Shown here in pieces: positions 17,135 to 26,290 of a DNA stretch of 64,000 nucleotides. This DNA comes from an uncultured Lachnospiraceae bacterium (GTDB lineage Bacteria > Bacillota > Clostridia > Lachnospirales > Lachnospiraceae). Each line of letters begins with the position of its first letter. Position 1 is the first letter of the stretch. The translations under genes and the position numbers were made by a program. The notes beneath the pieces are model-generated. The model did no database searches, was not told the DNA's origin, and saw only the letters and a list, made by a program, of their open reading frames with translations. The stretch is taken from contig CAJUEX010000003.1 in assembly GCA_910585715.1 (NCBI GenBank), positions 58,076 to 122,075 of the forward strand, read 5' to 3'.

Positions 17135-18070
17135 TTATTTCCTTTTCTCAAAAATTCTCAGCTTTGCGCTTTTTGCCCGTTTATTTGCTTCTATTTCCTC
17201 TTTTCCCGGAAGAACAGGTTTTCTGGTAATGACCTTTCCCTTTGACTGATTGCCGCATACACAAACCGGAAAATCCGGAGGGCATGTGCAGGGATTTTCA
17301 CTCTTGCGAAATGCATTCTTTACAATTCTGTCTTCTAAGGAGTGGAAGGTAATAATGCAAAGCCTTCCTCCCGGATTTAGTAAGTCTACCATATCTTCCA
17401 ATGTATCTCTTAATACATCCAGCTCTCTGTTACAGGCAATCCGTATTGCCTGAAAAGTCTTCTTGGACGGATGCCCGCCGCCTGTCCGCATTTTAGCCGG
17501 TATGGCGGCTTTAATGATTTCATTCAGCTGATAGGTAGTAAGGATAGGGCCTTTTTCCCTTTCCTTTACAATATGCTTTGCTATATTTTTGGCAAAGCCG
17601 TCTTCTCCATAATCCTTTATGATATGATACAGCTCTGTTTCAGAATATTCATTGACAATATCCTTTGCCGTCAGGCTCTGTCTTGTATCCATGCGCATAT
17701 CAAGCTTTGTATCATATTTATAAGAAAAACCTCTTTCTATCGTATCCAGCTGATAAGAAGAAACTCCCAAATCCAACAGGATTCCGTCAACGGACAAAAT
17801 ACCAAGCTCCTTTAAGACCTGCCTCATTGCTTCATAATTACTTCTTACAATGGTGACCTTATGGGCAAATTCCTTTAATCGTTCACCTGCCGCCGTAATG
17901 GCAGCTTCATCCTGGTCGATTCCTATGAGCCTTCCGTTTTCCAACTGTCCGGCCACTTCATAAGCATGTCCGCCGCCGCCTAAGGTGCCATCCACATAAA
18001 TGCCATCCGGCTTTATGTTCAGTCCTTCAATTGTTTCCTTTAATAAAACCGATTTATGTGAAAATGTCAT
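17135..18070 (-). CDS. rsmH: 16S rRNA (cytosine-1402-N4)-methyltransferase RsmH
   Basis: 311 aa. SAM-dependent N4-methylation of C1402 in the ribosomal P site. Seen: opening HKSVLLKETIEGLNI, SAM site VDGTLGGGGHAYEV, GILLDLGVSSYQLD, RGFSYKYDTKLDMRMD, and CIITFHSLEDRIVKN. The C-terminus has a Cys cluster PCTCPPDFPVCVCGN, common in clostridial RsmH. AGAGGGG ribosome site before ATG 18070. It follows mraZ by 26 bp, the universal mraZ-mraW pair. Confidence 0.97.
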   Translation of the reverse strand: MTFSHKSVLLKETIEGLNIKPDGIYVDGTLGGGGHAYEVAGQLENGRLIGIDQDEAAITAAGERLKEFAHKVTIVRSNYEAMRQVLKELGILSVDGILLDLGVSSYQLDTIERGFSYKYDTKLDMRMDTRQSLTAKDIVNEYSETELYHIIKDYGEDGFAKNIAKHIVKEREKGPILTTYQLNEIIKAAIPAKMRTGGGHPSKKTFQAIRIACNRELDVLRDTLEDMVDLLNPGGRLCIITFHSLEDRIVKNAFRKSENPCTCPPDFPVCVCGNQSKGKVITRKPVLPGKEEIEANKRAKSAKLRIFEKRK

Positions 18071-18096
18071 ATGCCCCTCTGCTTATATGGCAAACA

Positions 18097-18528
18097 CTAA
18101 ATGCCAAATCCCAATTCTGCCATATGTTCTGCGATTTCTTCCATATCGTCATAATTGCATGTGCCTTCAAATCTTTCCCTGCTCCAGATTTCTATCCGGC
18201 TTCCTACGCCTATCAGCGTTACGTCCTTTTGCAAATCTGCAAATTCCCGGAGCACATTGGGTACAAGGATTCTTCCCTGCTTGTCCACTTCCACGCCGGC
18301 TGCCCCGGCTAAGAAGAAACGAACGAATTGTCTGGCCTCTTTATTGGTGATGGGCAGTGATTTCAGCTTTTCTTCAAAGGCGTTCCATTCTTTTTGATCA
18401 TACACAAAGAGACATCCGTCCAAACCTTTCGTCACTACAAATTCATCTCCAAGTGCATCACGAAATTTTGAAGGGACTATGAGACGGCCTTTTGCATCGA
18501 TTGTATGACTGTACTCTCCCATGAACAT
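18097..18528 (-). CDS. mraZ: Transcriptional regulator MraZ
   Basis: 143 aa from ATG 18528 (MFMGEYSHTIDAKGRL), the standard MraZ start, preceded by CAGGTGA; the open frame extends to 18585 but the extra residues have no support. Two AbrB-like beta folds, each with its D-x-K-G-R motif: TIDAKGRLIVP and EVDKQGRILVP. MraZ forms ring oligomers that bind tandem repeats in its own promoter and repress the dcw cluster. Four such repeats at 10-bp spacing lie directly upstream (18571-18606), so autorepression is well supported. Confidence 0.95.
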   Translation of the reverse strand: MFMGEYSHTIDAKGRLIVPSKFRDALGDEFVVTKGLDGCLFVYDQKEWNAFEEKLKSLPITNKEARQFVRFFLAGAAGVEVDKQGRILVPNVLREFADLQKDVTLIGVGSRIEIWSRERFEGTCNYDDMEEIAEHMAELGFGI

Positions 18529-18570
18529 AATAATCACCTGCGTGGTTTTGACAGATGCGGGGATATTTCC

Positions 18571-18606
18571 ACCACTCTTTACCACTTTGTACCACTTTTC
18601 ACCACT
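18571..18606 (-). promoter_or_regulatory. MraZ-binding boxes: four AGTGGT repeats at 10-bp period
   Basis: ACCACT occurs on the plus strand at 18571, 18581, 18591 and 18601 (AGTGGT on the coding strand). The spacing is exactly one helical turn, so all boxes face the same side of DNA, as for known MraZ operators in Escherichia coli and Mycoplasma. They begin at the predicted transcription start, between promoter and ribosome site. Confidence 0.88.
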
Positions 18607-18615
18607 TATGTGACT

Positions 18616-18644
18616 ATTCTATACTATTGAGGGGGGTATTACAA
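18616..18644 (-). promoter_or_regulatory. Sigma-A promoter of the mraZ/dcw operon
   Basis: Minus strand TTGTAA (18639-18644), 17-bp spacer containing six C residues, TAGAAT (18616-18621). The predicted start, near 18609, is just in front of the MraZ boxes. Confidence 0.65.
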
Positions 18645-18666
18645 GCATTTTTTATAAAAACGGGGG

Positions 18667-18698
18667 AAAAAAATATGCCAGAATCCGGCATATTTTTT
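18667..18698. terminator. Bidirectional terminator hairpin upstream of mraZ
   Basis: AAAATATGCC, loop AGAATC-type, then GGCATATTTT with A-run on one side and T-run on the other, so it can stop transcripts from either direction. Upstream genes on the minus strand (lgt) would read into it. The following 18699-18783 is G-rich, with runs of six, four, seven and six G and two copies of GGGGGGCTATATG. Confidence 0.7.
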
Positions 18699-18783
18699 AG
18701 GGGGGCTATATGTTGTAGGAACGTGTTTTCGGGGGGCTATATGAGGGGAGATGGATGAAAAAGGGGGGGATGAATGGGGGGAC

Positions 18784-19009
18784 GCGGAAGAGGGATGTGG
18801 GTGGATTGGCTGCTGTGTTTTTGAAGGCGCTTTTACTAAACAGTCTGGGGAGGGTATTGGAGACGTTCGGGTCGTCATATAGCGCCGTCCGTGGCGCGAT
18901 ATGACTAAAATCGCCATCCGTGGCGATTTTGCCCTGGGTTGTGGGCAGACTGTTAAGTAAAAGCGCCTTCAAAAACAAGGCAACCAATCCACCCACATCC
19001 CTCTTCCGC
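18784..19009. repeat. Foldback element, 64-bp arms (variant core)
   Basis: Left arm 18784-18847 and right arm 18946-19009 are inverted copies, identical except for about four positions near the middle and one near the inner end. The 98-bp core (18848-18945) holds two further hairpins: CATAT-AGCGCC / GGCGCG-ATATG and a perfect AAAATCGCCA / TGGCGATTTT stem with loop TCCG (18907-18930). The core differs from that of the other elements, but the inner arm end (CAGTCTG) recalls the AGTCTT of the 19.2, 52.0 and 63.9 kb copies. No coding potential. The rest of the gap to 19213 shows no gene. Confidence 0.85.
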
Positions 19010-19213
19010 TGTTTTGTTTCAAGCTATACGTGTTTAGAATTTGTTAAAGTGCTTATGTAATTTCTCTGAAAGGTCATTGGAAATATATTGTGAAGGCAGT
19101 TGGCAGGCATTGATTTTTATGTAATGTGACAGTGACCATTAAAAGTTTACCTTTTGACATCTTAATACATAAATCTTATTCGCAATTAATAACCAAAAGC
19201 CTTTCAATACGTA

Positions 19214-19351
19214 GTAGGAGCTGCCATATAGTAGTCTTGGAGGCCTTGATGAAAGCGCCGGTCCTTATGCACCGTTCTTTGGTGCATTAGTACCGCTGCG
19301 TTTTCATAGAGCGGGAGCGTGCCCCCAAGACTACTATATGGCAGCTCCTAC
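19214..19351. repeat. Foldback element, 31-bp arms, type-A core
   Basis: Left arm 19214-19244 and right arm 19321-19351 match as inverted repeats with one mismatch. The 76-bp core (19245-19320) contains an internal GCACCGTTCTTTGGTGC hairpin and the box GCTGCGTTTT-(C)AT-AGAGCG. The same 76-bp core, in the opposite orientation, is at 52069-52144. It lies 33 bp after the lgt stop. Confidence 0.88.
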
Positions 19352-19384
19352 GGCCTCTAAAAAAAAGCCCCCTGCCTTTTTACA

Positions 19385-20263
19385 CTATTCCATTTTCTCC
19401 TTCTTCTTCATCCAGACCCTCACAGTCACATCTGTAATAACTGCCGCCACGAACATGACAATTCCAAGCATTTGGGAAACTGCAATTCCTGTATGGGGAA
19501 TCAAAAGCTGGTCGGTGCGAAGTCCTTCTATCCAGAAACGTCCCAACCCATATCCGCCAAGATAAACCAATGCTAACTCACCGTTAAATTTCTTGTGTTT
19601 TCGATAAAGCATCATAATAGTGAGAACCCCTACATTCCATAGGCTTTCGTAAAGGAAAGTGGGATGGACCTGAATATAATTGGTTCCTTCTGCTATGTGT
19701 GCTGTCAGGTCTGCTGAAATATCGGAATTTCTGACAACCTCTATCGGAAGGCGCATTGCAAGGAGGTTATCCGTGTAGCCGCCAAAGCACTCCCGGTTCA
19801 TGAAATTTGCCCATCGTCCGATAATCTGCCCTAAAATCAATGCGGGAACTCCCGTGTCCGCCATTAGAAACGGAGAAACCTTTTTAATCTTCGCATATAC
19901 GAACAGAGTAATGAAGGCGCCGATTACCGTTCCGTAAATGGCTATTCCTCCTTCTCGCAGGTTGAAAATGCTCAACAGGTTATCCTTGTAATCATCCCAT
20001 GAAAAAATCACGTAATAGATTCTGGAGCCGCAAATGGAAAAGAAAATGGCATACATGGCAAAATCCCAGTACATATCCGGGTCCTGTCCCGTTACCTTTG
20101 CTTCTCTGTTCATCATAAGCAGTCCTGCCAATACGGATAATGCTAAAATCATCCCATAAAAAGCGATGTCAAACCCAAAGACGGTAATCTTCTTTGGAAG
20201 GTTTTCTATATAAATGGATAAATGCGGAAATGCAATATCCATTTTTCCCATTATATCTGGCAT
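19385..20263 (-). CDS. lgt: Prolipoprotein diacylglyceryl transferase
   Basis: About 292 aa, seven hydrophobic helices. Adds diacylglycerol from phosphatidylglycerol to the lipobox Cys of prolipoproteins at the outer face of the membrane. Seen: the Lgt signature GRWANFMNRECFGG (catalytic R and N), REGGIAIYGTVIGAF, HPTFLYESLWN, and GLGRFWIEGLRTDQL. The open frame begins at 20302, but AGGAG lies 8 nt before ATG 20263 (MPDIMGKMD), which I take as the start. It has its own upstream region of about 150 bp after ychF. Confidence 0.95.
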   Translation of the reverse strand: MPDIMGKMDIAFPHLSIYIENLPKKITVFGFDIAFYGMILALSVLAGLLMMNREAKVTGQDPDMYWDFAMYAIFFSICGSRIYYVIFSWDDYKDNLLSIFNLREGGIAIYGTVIGAFITLFVYAKIKKVSPFLMADTGVPALILGQIIGRWANFMNRECFGGYTDNLLAMRLPIEVVRNSDISADLTAHIAEGTNYIQVHPTFLYESLWNVGVLTIMMLYRKHKKFNGELALVYLGGYGLGRFWIEGLRTDQLLIPHTGIAVSQMLGIVMFVAAVITDVTVRVWMKKKEKME

Positions 20264-20452
20264 TTTCATCTCTCCTCTGTCTGAGCGCAGCGTGTATGGC
20301 ACAATTTAGTTTGCTGTAGCATTGACTTCCGGTAAAGCTGCGCAGAATATTTACTTGTATGCAAGGCAGATTTACCTGAATGTCAATGTTACAGTGCACA
20401 AGCCAAATCCGTAATATCACTGTCTTACAAACGGCATCTGACAATTTTATAA

Positions 20453-21550
20453 TTATACATTAAACCGGAACAAAATAACGTCCCCGTCCTTTACAACGTA
20501 TTCCTTTCCTTCCATTCCAACAAGACCTTTTTCCCTTGCTGCCGCTAAAGAACCATGCTCCAGCAGGTCCTTATAATTAACCACTTCAGCCTTTATGAAT
20601 CCTCTTTCAAAATCTGTGTGAATCTTTCCAGCCGCCTGGGGAGCTTTCGTTCCCCTTTTAATGGTCCATGCCCTTGTTTCATCCTCGCCTGCTGTCAGAT
20701 AACTAATCAGTCCAAGAAGCTTGTAAGAGGCTTTAATCAATTTTTCCAATCCGGATTCTTTTAATCCCAATTCTTCTAAAAACATTGCTTTTTCTTCATC
20801 GTCCAACTCAGCAATTTCCTGTTCAATCTGGGCACAGATAACAAATACTTCACAATCCTCTTTTTGGGCATATTCCCTTACCTTTTCCACCCAGGGATTG
20901 CCGGCGCCATCATCTGCCAGTTCTTCCTCTGCCACATTTGCAGCAAAGATAACAGGCTTTCTTGTAAGCAAATTATAACCATTTATCCAGGCTTCCTCAT
21001 CCTCGTCCTGCACTTCAAAGGTTTTTGCCAGCTTTCCTTCCTCTAAATAAGCTTTGATTCTTTGAAGCAACGCCAGCTCCTTTGCCAGAGTCTTATCATT
21101 GTTGGCTCCTCTTGTAGTCTTTGCAATTCTTCTGTCCAATATTTCAATATCGGAAAAAATCAGTTCCAGATTAATTGTTTCAATATCCCTAATCGGCTCC
21201 ACGCTGCCGTCCACATGGACTACATTGGGGTCTTCAAAGCATCTTACCACATGAACGATGGCATCCACTTCCCGAATGTTGCTGAGAAACTGGTTGCCTA
21301 ACCCTTCCCCTTTGGAAGCGCCTTTTACAAGCCCTGCAATATCCACAAACTCAATTACCGCATTGGTCACCTTCTTGGAATGGTACATATCTCCCAACAG
21401 CTTCAGTCTTTCATCCGGTACAAGCACCACGCCCACATTTGGGTCGATGGTACAGAACGGGTAATTGGCGGATTCTGCTCCTGCCTTTGTTAATGAGTTG
21501 AATAATGTGCTTTTGCCTACGTTTGGAAGTCCTACGATGCCTAGTTTCAT
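20453..21550 (-). CDS. ychF: Redox-regulated ATPase/GTPase YchF (OLA1 family)
   Basis: 365 aa, standard size. P-loop GLPNVGKSTLFNSLT at the N-terminus, switch region DIAGLVKGASKGEGLGNQFL, and a C-terminal TGS domain ending GKEYVVKDGDVILFRFNV. Obg-family protein that prefers ATP and binds the ribosome; involved in stress responses. The start MKLGIVGLPNVGKST is the family's normal one. Its upstream gap (21551-21852) holds no gene I can recognise and is AT-rich. Confidence 0.96.
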   Translation of the reverse strand: MKLGIVGLPNVGKSTLFNSLTKAGAESANYPFCTIDPNVGVVLVPDERLKLLGDMYHSKKVTNAVIEFVDIAGLVKGASKGEGLGNQFLSNIREVDAIVHVVRCFEDPNVVHVDGSVEPIRDIETINLELIFSDIEILDRRIAKTTRGANNDKTLAKELALLQRIKAYLEEGKLAKTFEVQDEDEEAWINGYNLLTRKPVIFAANVAEEELADDGAGNPWVEKVREYAQKEDCEVFVICAQIEQEIAELDDEEKAMFLEELGLKESGLEKLIKASYKLLGLISYLTAGEDETRAWTIKRGTKAPQAAGKIHTDFERGFIKAEVVNYKDLLEHGSLAAAREKGLVGMEGKEYVVKDGDVILFRFNV

Positions 21551-21852
21551 TTTATTTTAATCCTCCTTTGTTTTTCTTTCTTGAATTCGCCAAAATTCAA
21601 AACTTTTATAGGGTTTTCTCCTCTCTGGGTTTTGGTTACATACCAATTTTCAAAATAAAACTTTATATTTCTTTTTAAAACCATCTACTATATCGTTTTT
21701 TACTCTTCATTTCATTTTGGATATATAGTTAATGTACCATTCTTAAATTCATAGAAAAATAACTTCACACAATTATTATGCTATCATAATTGGCATTTCT
21801 TTTCAACTTTAAGAATGTTCCCTCTCATTTTTATACATCTTTCTGCAACACA
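21551..21852. other. Intergenic gap between ychF and jetD, nothing recognised
   Basis: 302 bp, AT-rich. I see no start codon with a ribosome site, no strong hairpin for the end of the jet operon and no clear consensus promoter for ychF. Confidence 0.5.
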
Positions 21853-23070
21853 TCACAGATATTCACCATACAGTGCTTCTTGTTCTAATTTACAATTGTT
21901 CTCCAACATATACTGAAGCACATCTCTGTAATCCTCATCTGTCATACTCTCCTTATGCTTATCATCCAACTTCTTCAATAAACTTTCAATACGCCTTTTA
22001 TCAGTTTGTGTTAATGTTTTTGTTTGAGAACTGTGCTTTTTCAAAGTTTCAACATCCATGTGAAGTGTTCTGAACGGTATCCCGGTTTTGGATTTTAAAT
22101 GCTCATAAATATAAAATCCACCCGCATCAATATCACCAAAATGCATGTACTTTTTCTCTCTGTTCTGTTCATATAAGCATATCAAAAATTTTCGCTTTGT
22201 TGTATTATGAAAACCGCCAAGATAAATGACAAAATCTTCCGCACCGTTATAGTCATGAAAGCTTGTAAGATTTTCGACTGTTACAACGCAGTCTCCAAGA
22301 ATTTCAATTTTATCCAGTTCTTTTAATGAAGCTGTGGACAAAGCCACATCCCCATTAAGTTTTGAGAGGTCAATCATCTGACCTCCTAATGTCATTTTTC
22401 CATCCCCCTTCAAACATATATAAGTCGGTGTTTTAACAATACCACATTCTTCCAAAACAGACTCTCTGTCCTGATACTCGCCATATTGATACATCAACGC
22501 CTGCGCTTTACCTGCCAAGGTCTCTACTCTTTTTGAATCTGAAAAATGTCTTACTGAAAAGTCCCTGATAAACTGTTCTTCTTCGTTTGTACAGATAAGT
22601 TTTACAAGAGTTAACAAATCCAGAAACTCTTGTTTCTTTCCATCAAAATACTCTACCTTTTGGTTCTTAGATATCTTTACTTTTTGCGCATCAAAATAAT
22701 TATTCAAAACTGCGCATTCCTGAAATTGCCCCATTACTTCAAGAATCCAGTCATGTTCCTCTTTTCTGGATTCTCTGTTTACAAACTCGTAACATCGTTT
22801 CAACTTCGGCAAATTCAATTCCACTGATTTTATGATACCTGCTCTTTGATACTGTATGATAATAAGTTCTGTTTTTTGTAATTCTTCCAAAGCTTCATTA
22901 ACATCACAAAAAAAATCATATTCAGCATCATCCTGATATCTTGGGAACAATTCATTGATATGCCTTGAAAATTTCTGATTTACCCGATTTTCCCCAAGAA
23001 ATGTTTTACTATTTTCGTATTTATCCAGTAAACTATGAATAGTCTTACTTTGTATATCATTCAGCCTCAA
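21853..23070 (-). CDS. jetD: Wadjet anti-plasmid protein JetD (topoisomerase-like nuclease)
   Basis: 405 aa. The C-terminal half has a Toprim-type acidic loop YMHFGDIDAGGFYIYEHL (D-x-D with the glycines), the mark of JetD, which is related to topoisomerase VI/Spo11 subunit A and cuts the extruded plasmid. The N-terminal region (DUF3322-like) is helical. The start is TTG 23070, which forms TTGA with the jetC stop; GGAGG lies 10 nt upstream. Last gene of jetABCD; coupling to jetC is expected. Confidence 0.88.
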   Translation of the reverse strand: MRLNDIQSKTIHSLLDKYENSKTFLGENRVNQKFSRHINELFPRYQDDAEYDFFCDVNEALEELQKTELIIIQYQRAGIIKSVELNLPKLKRCYEFVNRESRKEEHDWILEVMGQFQECAVLNNYFDAQKVKISKNQKVEYFDGKKQEFLDLLTLVKLICTNEEEQFIRDFSVRHFSDSKRVETLAGKAQALMYQYGEYQDRESVLEECGIVKTPTYICLKGDGKMTLGGQMIDLSKLNGDVALSTASLKELDKIEILGDCVVTVENLTSFHDYNGAEDFVIYLGGFHNTTKRKFLICLYEQNREKKYMHFGDIDAGGFYIYEHLKSKTGIPFRTLHMDVETLKKHSSQTKTLTQTDKRRIESLLKKLDDKHKESMTDEDYRDVLQYMLENNCKLEQEALYGEYL

Positions 23071-26000
23071 AAATCATATTCCTCCACAATACTACTCTGT
23101 CCAACTCGAATAGCAGTCAATACAGTATCTACCTTTTCACCAATGATTTCAATTTTTGCCGGTGGTGTTGCCATAATTACCTGCAAATTCAATCCACTAA
23201 AGAATTCCATCATGGAGCCAATTCTCTCATCATCCATTTTATCAAAAGCTTCGTCCAGCAGCATAATTCTTACACTGTTCCCATACCGATAAAGCTGATA
23301 AAAAGATGCCGCAATAGCCACATAATAAGGAACCTGTGTTTCACTACCGCTCTTTTCGCCATAAATATCCGAAAACCGTTGTACGCTTCCATCTTTCTTT
23401 CGAATTTCGATATCATAATCCAAATAGGAGCGGTAATCTGTATATTCTTCCACAATTTTCTGTCCGCTATCATCCTTTGTCATCAACTTATCGAACAACT
23501 CTGCCATTTCCTCTTTGTACTGTTCTTCAAACGCAGTCGTCCACAGGTTAATTCCCTCTTGATTATTCTCAGAAGTAATCATTCGATACAGACCTTCTTT
23601 TTTCTTATCGAAGCCAATCTTGAAATGATAACTATCATCACCATAATAAATACTGTCTAATGCCTTATTCAAATTACGAAATTCGATTTTTGCATTTTCA
23701 ATCAACTCTTTCATCTTTGACAGGAAATCACTCTTAAATATCTGTTCACAATCATCCTTTGCCTGACGAAGTTTTTCCTCATAGCGTATCATTTCCACAG
23801 ACCTCAATTTGACTGCTGCTTCCCTATATTCTGCCATTCCGCTTATGCCTACTATAAAATCCTGTGTAAAATCTGTATTGTAACGATACTGCAATTCTTT
23901 CATGTGATCTACCAGATTCGTCTTCTCATTCTCAAATTGCGACCTCTGTGGTGCAAAATTCTCGGCAATCCTTTTGGCTGTTTTTGTTTTTCTGTTAAGA
24001 TTATACTTTTCCAGCGCCTCCTGATACACAATACCATCTGAATCAAGTTTTTCCTCCAAAGTCTTTATACTTTCAGCTAATTCTATTTCCCTGCCCTGCT
24101 GAGCCTGTCCGGCAATTTCAATTCGATTCAACAGTCTTACATTCTCATTATCTAATTGCTTTTCATTTTCCGCAGTCGTTTTTTTCTCTTTTTCCTTTTT
24201 TTCCAAATCAATTTGCAACTGAATAAGAGTTGGATCATCGGAAGCCTTTTTCAATTCCACCTTCTCATGAGTAAGCTGCCGCTGTAGCTCTGCTTTTTTT
24301 ACAGGTGCATTTATGTAAAGCTTCAGAATTGTAAAATCAAATTTTTTCTCACTCTCCAAAACATCACTATATAATCGAATTTCTTCGCGCAGTGTACTTC
24401 GTTCCGTACTTTTTTCTTCAAGAAGCTTTCTAACATTTACCATCTGGGTTCTATAAGCATTTTGACCTATATAAGGGTTCCTGTAATTTGCAGGATTAAT
24501 ATGTCTTACTACATACCCCTGGTACAACATACACTGGGGCGTAATTGCTATGTCATGGTTTTCCAATTCATCAACATTCTCGCAACGCACCACTCTGCCC
24601 AACAGATAATTTGCATAGGCCCTGGCATATCTGTTTTCACTCTTAATCACATAGGCCAATGAACTATTATTCACTTCATCTGCAAGCGGAATTTTTTTTG
24701 TATTGATAATACCTGCAGTATGTATCTGTTTACGTTTCCGGTCATAGACCTCCAATGCAACGTCATAATACTCTGGTTCCACAATCAGATAAAACTTCTG
24801 CTTATTAAAGTATCCCTCAACCGCATTTACCCATTTTTCATCGGTTATTTCCAAAAGCTCCGCAAGGATATAAACCGGCGAATGAATCTTGCGTTTCTCA
24901 AACTCCTTTTCTATGGCTTCTTTCAAAGCCATTGTCTGGTCAGGGAAACTAAGTTTTCTCTTTTCCAGTTCCTTTAATCGGTCTTGCAAATCACTTATCG
25001 CATCGCTTAGTTGACTCATATGATATTGAAGTTCCGTATGTCTGTTACGAATCTTTTCCAGTTGACTGTCTTGAAACTCTTCAAGCTTCTCAATAATCTT
25101 GCTTTTTTCTTTATTATCTTCTTCGGCTGCCAACAATAACACCTCTGAATTGGTAAGAACCGTACATTGTACTTTTGCCTGAATTTTTGATACGCATTGT
25201 AAATACTGCCTTAACTTTTTTATCTGTTCCTTTAGTTCTTGTTCCTGCTCATTATGTACAAAAATTTCTCTCTCTAACTGCTGTATTCTTCTTTTGGCAT
25301 CCTCAATCATTTTATTTGAAGAATTGGATTGTATAGCCACGTTGATTGCTATAATCTGTTCCTCTAAAGCAGTCTTTTTTTGTACCACCAATTCCAGTTC
25401 CTGTCTATTCGATTCAATATATTGTCTTTTTAAACGAATCTCCTTTTTGATATCTTCCAAATCCTGCTGCAACGCATCCTTATTTGCCAGCATTAAAAGA
25501 ATATCGTTTACCTGAATATCATGTTCCTTCTTTTCGATTCGCTCATAGGCATCTAATATATTTTCCAATGCACTGTATTGTTTTTGGGAACGTTCCAACA
25601 AATATTCCAGTTCGCTCAATGTCTCGATATTTTCACGCAAGGATGCTACGTCTATCTTTGTCTCGGATAATACAAATTTATTAATAAATTCTTTCACATT
25701 GTCCATAGGCTTAAATGCGAGAGATTTAGGTATAATATCAAAAAACTTATCTTCTAAATTGCCCAGCCTTCTCTTAAATCTGTCTCTGGCGGCATTTTTC
25801 TGCTCAATATAACGAATACGCTTGCCGTTTATGCGAAATTCATCTGACAGAGCCGGACGATTATCTACCGTAAAAGATAGAGCCTCCAATCTACACTCTT
25901 CTGCATACCACTTCGTGATTACTGTACTTTCTTCATCCTGAGACGTCATATGGACACCTATTACAAAGTATCTGTTTCCCTTTTCTTCATAGAACTCCAA

Positions 26001-26288
26001 TGCCACGTTGGCAGGTACTACGTTTTTTCGCAGATAGGTTTCTCCTACATTTCCCACCTTGCAACGCACATATCCCTTTAAGCTACGATTTCCTTTTTCA
26101 TTGGCTGCCACATTAAAACGACGTGTATTAGTCGTTAACACAAGTTGTATTGCATCCAAAATCGTAGATTTTCCAGCCGTATTTTCTCCACTGATTAACG
26201 TGGAGCCATTTACCGATATTCTTTCATTTTCAAAATAATGCCAGTTTACCAATTGTATTCTTGTTAATATCTTCTTCTGGTTGTCCAT
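23067..26288 (-). CDS. jetC: Wadjet SMC-like ATPase JetC
   Basis: 1073 aa. Walker A ISGENTAGKSTILDAIQLVL is at residues 31-50, long coiled coils occupy about 240-480 and 600-860, a hinge-like globular part is near 480-600 (KIHSPVYILAELLEITDEKW), and Walker B is at the C-terminus: IMLLDEAFDKMDDERIG. The layout is that of SbcC/MukB-type SMC proteins; in Wadjet the JetABC complex extrudes DNA loops with ATP and recognises small circular DNA. Begins 3 bp after jetB stops. Confidence 0.93.
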   Translation of the reverse strand: MDNQKKILTRIQLVNWHYFENERISVNGSTLISGENTAGKSTILDAIQLVLTTNTRRFNVAANEKGNRSLKGYVRCKVGNVGETYLRKNVVPANVALEFYEEKGNRYFVIGVHMTSQDEESTVITKWYAEECRLEALSFTVDNRPALSDEFRINGKRIRYIEQKNAARDRFKRRLGNLEDKFFDIIPKSLAFKPMDNVKEFINKFVLSETKIDVASLRENIETLSELEYLLERSQKQYSALENILDAYERIEKKEHDIQVNDILLMLANKDALQQDLEDIKKEIRLKRQYIESNRQELELVVQKKTALEEQIIAINVAIQSNSSNKMIEDAKRRIQQLEREIFVHNEQEQELKEQIKKLRQYLQCVSKIQAKVQCTVLTNSEVLLLAAEEDNKEKSKIIEKLEEFQDSQLEKIRNRHTELQYHMSQLSDAISDLQDRLKELEKRKLSFPDQTMALKEAIEKEFEKRKIHSPVYILAELLEITDEKWVNAVEGYFNKQKFYLIVEPEYYDVALEVYDRKRKQIHTAGIINTKKIPLADEVNNSSLAYVIKSENRYARAYANYLLGRVVRCENVDELENHDIAITPQCMLYQGYVVRHINPANYRNPYIGQNAYRTQMVNVRKLLEEKSTERSTLREEIRLYSDVLESEKKFDFTILKLYINAPVKKAELQRQLTHEKVELKKASDDPTLIQLQIDLEKKEKEKKTTAENEKQLDNENVRLLNRIEIAGQAQQGREIELAESIKTLEEKLDSDGIVYQEALEKYNLNRKTKTAKRIAENFAPQRSQFENEKTNLVDHMKELQYRYNTDFTQDFIVGISGMAEYREAAVKLRSVEMIRYEEKLRQAKDDCEQIFKSDFLSKMKELIENAKIEFRNLNKALDSIYYGDDSYHFKIGFDKKKEGLYRMITSENNQEGINLWTTAFEEQYKEEMAELFDKLMTKDDSGQKIVEEYTDYRSYLDYDIEIRKKDGSVQRFSDIYGEKSGSETQVPYYVAIAASFYQLYRYGNSVRIMLLDEAFDKMDDERIGSMMEFFSGLNLQVIMATPPAKIEIIGEKVDTVLTAIRVGQSSIVEEYDF

Positions 26289-26290
26289 CT

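Noticed and set aside
18639..18996. Minus-strand frames of 92-96 codons over the 18.8-kb element
   Set aside because: They follow the inverted repeat and G-rich tract; Pro/Ser-rich product without start signals.
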